Source of the DNA: Frankiales bacterium
GTDB lineage: Bacteria > Actinomycetota > Actinomycetes > Mycobacteriales > Jatrophihabitantaceae
Assembly (NCBI GenBank): GCA_025963265.1
Contig: JAOPUY010000594.1
Span: forward strand, 1-8,644
Length of the DNA: 8,644 bases
Direction: 5' to 3'
Made by a program: the position numbers and the translations under genes. Positions 4,951 through 8,644 of this stretch are shown one piece after another (within the stretch, counting starts at the first letter, position 1; every line of letters begins with the position of its first letter). The notes under the pieces were generated by a model. The model searched no databases and had not been told where the DNA came from. It saw nothing but the letters and a program-made list of their open reading frames with translations.

Positions 4951-6357
4951 ATGGCTATCAAGCTGATCAATCGTGCGACGAACTCTCCGGCTAGTCCGGC
5001 TAATCCGCCCGCGTCCGCGCACCCCGAGGCCCCGGCGACGTTAGCCGAGCCGGCTCCGCGGACGCTCGGGCTGCTCGACCAGTTCGGCTTCTGGGGCAAC
5101 CTCGGCGTCAGCCTGTTCGGTCTGACCACGGCCAGCACCGTCATGTTCTCGCTGGGCGACACCGCGCCGCCGCTGCCGGTGCTCGGCTCGATCCTGGCCA
5201 TCGTCGTCGGCACCGTCGTCGGGGGCGCCGTGCTGGGGGTCTCGCTGATGCTCGGCGCTCGCACCGGTGCGCCGGCGATGGTCCTGCTGCGCGGGCTGTT
5301 CGGCGCCAAAGCCTCCTACCTGCCGACGGTCTTGAACATCGTCCAGAACATCGGCTGGGGGACGTTCGAGATCATCCTCATCGCCGAGAGCCTCAAGTCC
5401 GTCGCCCACGATCACCTGCCGCGTTGGCTGTGCGTGGTCATCGCGGGGGTGATCACCACCGGGTTGACGATCCGCCCGCTGGGCTCGATCCGGGTGCTCC
5501 GCAAGTACGTCACCGCGCTGGTCATCATCGCCACGGTGACCTTGGCGATCGGCCTGCTGCACCGGCCCGCGCCGGCGGTCACGGGCGCCTCCTGGAACGG
5601 CTTCTGGCTCGGCGTGGACGCCATCGTCGCCGTGACGATCTCCTGGGTGCCCTTAGGCGCGGACTACTCGCGGCACGCCAAATCGGAACGCTCAGCGTTT
5701 CTCGGCGGATTCCTCGGTTACGGCCTCACCCAGATCGCCTGCTACCTGGTCGGCTTGCTGGCGCTGTTAGAGGTGATCCACCAGCCCGATGCGATCTTCA
5801 ACCTCTACCTCGGTCTGCCCCTGGGCACGATCGCCCTGGTGATCCTGGTGCTGCGCGAGACGGATCAGAGCTTCGCCAACATCTACTCGACGGCGATCTC
5901 GATTCAGAACCTGCGACCCAACTGGGACCGCCGCGTGCTCACCTTGCTGCTGGGCACGGTGCTCACCCTGGCCGCGCTGAAGGTCCAGATCGGCGATTAC
6001 CTCAACTTCCTCTCTCTGATCGGCGCGGTGTTCGTGCCGATGTCCGGCGTCCTGGTCGCCGCCTGGCTGCGGACCCGGGGCGAGGGCTGGGACGTCTCCG
6101 AGCAGGCCCGGCTTCGACCGGGCATGCTGATCGCCTGGCTCGTCGGCCTCCTGAGCTACCAGCTGATCAACCCCGGCACCTTGGATCACTGGGCCGATTT
6201 CTGGACCCGGATCGGCGCCGACCTGCACACCACCGATCACACTTGGCTGTCGGCCTCGCTCGTCTCCTTCGCCGTCGCCCTGGTCCTGGCATTGCCGTTC
6301 GCGGCTGCGCCCACGGCGGCGGCCACGATGCTGAATCCCGTAGATTTACACCAGTGA
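4951..6357 (+). CDS. NCS1-family permease, probable hydroxymethylpyrimidine (thiamine precursor) transporter
   Basis: The 468-residue protein is an integral membrane permease of the NCS1 (cytosine/purine/uracil/thiamine/allantoin) family, with about 12 hydrophobic segments. A Pro/Ala-rich, probably cytoplasmic N-terminus (residues 10-37) precedes the first helix near FGFWGNLGVSLFG. Family motifs include NIVQNIGWGTFE (129-140) in the substrate-binding region and GADYSRH (236-242). The TPP riboswitch directly upstream and divergent thiD point to uptake of HMP or a related thiamine pyrimidine, as proposed for CytX-type permeases. Cytosine or thiamine itself is also possible, and sequence alone does not decide. 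The ATG at 4951 is set by the ribosome binding site 9 nt upstream. The stop overlaps the next start as GTGA. Expression should fall when cellular TPP is high. Confidence 0.88.
   Translation: MAIKLINRATNSPASPANPPASAHPEAPATLAEPAPRTLGLLDQFGFWGNLGVSLFGLTTASTVMFSLGDTAPPLPVLGSILAIVVGTVVGGAVLGVSLMLGARTGAPAMVLLRGLFGAKASYLPTVLNIVQNIGWGTFEIILIAESLKSVAHDHLPRWLCVVIAGVITTGLTIRPLGSIRVLRKYVTALVIIATVTLAIGLLHRPAPAVTGASWNGFWLGVDAIVAVTISWVPLGADYSRHAKSERSAFLGGFLGYGLTQIACYLVGLLALLEVIHQPDAIFNLYLGLPLGTIALVILVLRETDQSFANIYSTAISIQNLRPNWDRRVLTLLLGTVLTLAALKVQIGDYLNFLSLIGAVFVPMSGVLVAAWLRTRGEGWDVSEQARLRPGMLIAWLVGLLSYQLINPGTLDHWADFWTRIGADLHTTDHTWLSASLVSFAVALVLALPFAAAPTAAATMLNPVDLHQ
6341..6346 (+). promoter_or_regulatory. 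Possible internal -10 box for the LLM oxidoreductase gene
   Basis: TAGATT fits TANNNT and lies 7 nt before the GTG at 6354, inside an AT-rich patch at the very end of the permease gene. The geometry nearly matches the three other leaderless promoters here. If active, it would let the downstream gene escape riboswitch control. No -35 box is evident, so this is tentative. Confidence 0.35.
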
Positions 6358-7136
6358 CGACTCATCCTGTTCGCATCGGTGTCCAAATCCAACCCCAACA
6401 TGCCGACTATGCCGCGATCCGCTCGGCGGTCGCCGAGGCCGAGGACATCGGCGTCGACATCGTCTTCAACTGGGACCACTTCTACCCCCTCTACGGCGAG
6501 CCCGAGGGCAAGCACTTCGAGTGCTGGACCATGCTCGCGGCCTGGGCCGAGCAGACCAGCCGCGTCGAGTTCGGCGCCCTGGTCAGCTGCAACAGCTACC
6601 GCAACCCGGAACTGCTGGCTGACATGGCCCGCACCATCGACCACATCAGCGACGGCCGGGTGATCTTGGGCATCGGATCGGGCTGGTTTGAGAAGGACTA
6701 TCTCGAGTACGGCTATGAGTTCGGCACCGCCGGCGGTCGGCTCAACCAGTTGGCCGACGCGCTGCCGCGGATCGAGAGCCGCTGGGCCAAGCTCAACCCG
6801 GCGCCGACCCGCAAGATCCCGGTGCTGATCGGCGGCGGCGGCGAGAAGAAGACGTTGAAGCTGGTCGCGCGGCACGGCGACATCTGGCATTCCTTCGCCG
6901 ATCTGGAGACGTTCAAGCACAAGTCGGCGGTGCTCGACAACTGGTGCGCCGAGCTCGGCCGCGAACCGTCGGAGATTCAGCGCTCAGTCGGCGTCGACGC
7001 GGCGGCCAGCGATCCGGCCGAGGCCGGGCCGGCGCTGGTCGAAGCCGGAGCCACCCTGTTCACGGTCGGGCTCACTGGTCCCGACTACGACCTGTCCGGC
7101 GTCAAGAAGTGGGTCGACTGGCGCGACAGCCTCTAA
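6354..7136 (+). CDS. LLM-class F420-dependent oxidoreductase
   Basis: The 260-residue protein belongs to the bacterial luciferase-like monooxygenase superfamily (TIM barrel), in the mycobacterial and actinobacterial group thought to use coenzyme F420. It begins RIGVQIQPQH (7-16) and shows FNWDHFYPLYG (38-48), EQTSRVEFGALVSCNSYRNP (66-85), DHISDGRVILGIGSGW (96-111, the GIGSGW loop near the cofactor phosphate), GTAGGRL (124-130) and PVLIGGGGEKKTL (156-168). The closest memory match is the Rv1855c-like type, whose substrate is unknown. Whether it uses F420 or FMN is inferred from family only. The GTG at 6354 overlaps the permease stop, and there is no Shine-Dalgarno. Translation is either coupled to the permease or leaderless from the box at 6341. 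Its place in a TPP-riboswitch operon suggests, but does not prove, a role in thiamine or precursor metabolism. A hairpin starts 9 nt after its TAA stop. Confidence 0.9.
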   Translation: MTTHPVRIGVQIQPQHADYAAIRSAVAEAEDIGVDIVFNWDHFYPLYGEPEGKHFECWTMLAAWAEQTSRVEFGALVSCNSYRNPELLADMARTIDHISDGRVILGIGSGWFEKDYLEYGYEFGTAGGRLNQLADALPRIESRWAKLNPAPTRKIPVLIGGGGEKKTLKLVARHGDIWHSFADLETFKHKSAVLDNWCAELGREPSEIQRSVGVDAAASDPAEAGPALVEAGATLFTVGLTGPDYDLSGVKKWVDWRDSL

Positions 7137-7144
7137 ACCGGCCA

Positions 7145-7191
7145 CCTTTCGGGGTGTTTTCGTTGCCAGACGACGAAAACGCTCCGAAAGG
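7145..7191. terminator. Long hairpin, probable bidirectional terminator
   Basis: Bases 7145-7165 pair with 7171-7191 over 21 bp without a mismatch, three of the pairs being G-T/T-G wobbles (7153/7183, 7155/7181, 7164/7172), with the 5-nt loop CCAGA. It sits between the convergent ends of the LLM gene and thiG, 8 nt after one stop and 25 nt from the other. No T-run follows on either strand, so it would be a U-less terminator of the kind described in actinobacteria. Confidence 0.75.
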
Positions 7192-7192
7192 C

Positions 7193-8187
<995 letters not shown>

Positions 8188-8191
8188 GGGG

Positions 8192-8644
8192 TCATCCTCC
8201 GAATCGCTGCGGGCCGAACGGCTTCCATTGTCCCGCAACCGAACCACCGGCCAACAACTGCGTCACGGCCTCGGCGGTGCTGGCCGAGAGCAGGATGCCG
8301 TTTCGATAGTGCCCGACGGCCACGATCAGGCCGTCCTCGTGCCAGCCCAGGATCGGGCCGTTGTCGGGGGTGCCGGGCCGGAGCCCGGCGCGGGCCTCGA
8401 CGAATTCGAACTCCGAGGAGATCGGGACGAGCTCGTAGGCGTTGCGCAGCAACTCGTACACCCCGCCGGCGGTGACGGTGACATCGGAGCCTTGTTGCTC
8501 GACGGTCGCGCCCACGACGACCTCGCCGTCGGCGCGGGGGACCAGGTAGACCTCGCTGCCGCGAACCAGGCCGCGGATCGTCCGGGTCAGCACCGGGCCG
8601 GCGCCGGCCAGCCGGGCGGGCACGGCCAAGCGGAGGATCTGCCC
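8192..8644 (-). CDS. thiO: Glycine oxidase ThiO (N-terminal part beyond window)
   Basis: These 150 residues are the C-terminal part of ThiO, an FAD-dependent D-amino-acid-oxidase-type flavoenzyme that oxidises glycine to the imine (dehydroglycine) used by ThiG. The visible part begins GQILRL and contains VYLVPRADGEVVVGAT (about residues 32-47), an AGLRPGTPDNGPILG block that carries the conserved Arg, and GHYRNGILLSASTAEAVTQLL, the C-terminal FAD-contacting segment. The frame is open to the right edge, so the TTG at 8629 is internal and not a start. The N-terminal FAD dinucleotide fold is outside the window. The TGA stop lies 4 nt before the thiS start, so the two are one operon. Confidence 0.93.
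   Translation of the reverse strand, partial: GQILRLAVPARLAGAGPVLTRTIRGLVRGSEVYLVPRADGEVVVGATVEQQGSDVTVTAGGVYELLRNAYELVPISSEFEFVEARAGLRPGTPDNGPILGWHEDGLIVAVGHYRNGILLSASTAEAVTQLLAGGSVAGQWKPFGPQRFGG
8196..8200 (-). promoter_or_regulatory. Ribosome binding site of thiS
   Basis: GGAGG on the minus strand stands 8 nt before the thiS GTG and overlaps the last codons of thiO. It fixes the thiS start. It is the clearest Shine-Dalgarno in the window apart from the riboswitch-controlled one. Confidence 0.8.

Noticed and set aside
5424..6353. Long upstream extension of the LLM gene frame
   Set aside because: It is a shadow frame within the permease gene. The LLM homology begins just after the GTG at 6354.
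8188..8247. Longer N-terminus for ThiS
   Set aside because: GTG 8187 has a good GGAGG at 8 nt and gives 66 residues, while the extension lies in the end of thiO.

Overview
The window is high-GC DNA from an actinobacterium (Actinomycetota). Three genes use or build cofactors typical of that phylum: a mycofactocin-type MftD, mycothione reductase (mycothiol redox cycle) and an F420-type LLM oxidoreductase. Frequent GTG starts, GTGA stop/start overlaps, very short intergenic gaps and apparently leaderless promoters (TANNNT-type -10 boxes 6-7 nt before a start codon) agree with this. I cannot name the genus from sequence alone.

Left part (1-1757). The 3' two thirds or more of mftD enters from the left edge. 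A possible small membrane protein follows, starting inside the mftD stop codon. It runs convergently into a DUF1345 membrane protein on the minus strand and overlaps it by 70 bp. No mftE follows mftD, unlike the usual mycofactocin order.

Middle (1758-4097). A 40-bp divergent intergenic region holds two back-to-back leaderless promoters, for the DUF1345 gene and for mtr. mtr is translationally coupled to a ROK-family kinase-like gene that lacks the ROK zinc motif. The tail of the ROK gene overlaps convergent thiD by 82 bp.

Thiamine part (4016-8644). thiD (HMP/HMP-P kinase, minus strand) is divergent from a TPP riboswitch that precedes an NCS1-family permease, probably an HMP-type pyrimidine transporter. 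The permease gene overlaps the start of an F420-dependent LLM oxidoreductase gene. That gene may be co-regulated by TPP or may use its own leaderless promoter at the permease 3' end. A long, near-perfect 21-bp hairpin separates it from the convergent thiO-thiS-thiG operon, which makes the thiazole half of thiamine. thiO runs off the right edge. The thiamine genes therefore cover pyrimidine uptake and phosphorylation plus thiazole synthesis. thiC, thiE and thiF are not in the window.

There are no rRNAs, tRNAs, CRISPR arrays, insertion sequences or phage genes. Most of the window is well-understood metabolism. The points most worth checking are the F420 oxidoreductase tied to a thiamine riboswitch operon, the repeated leaderless promoter geometry, the missing mftE, and the dual-coding convergent gene ends.
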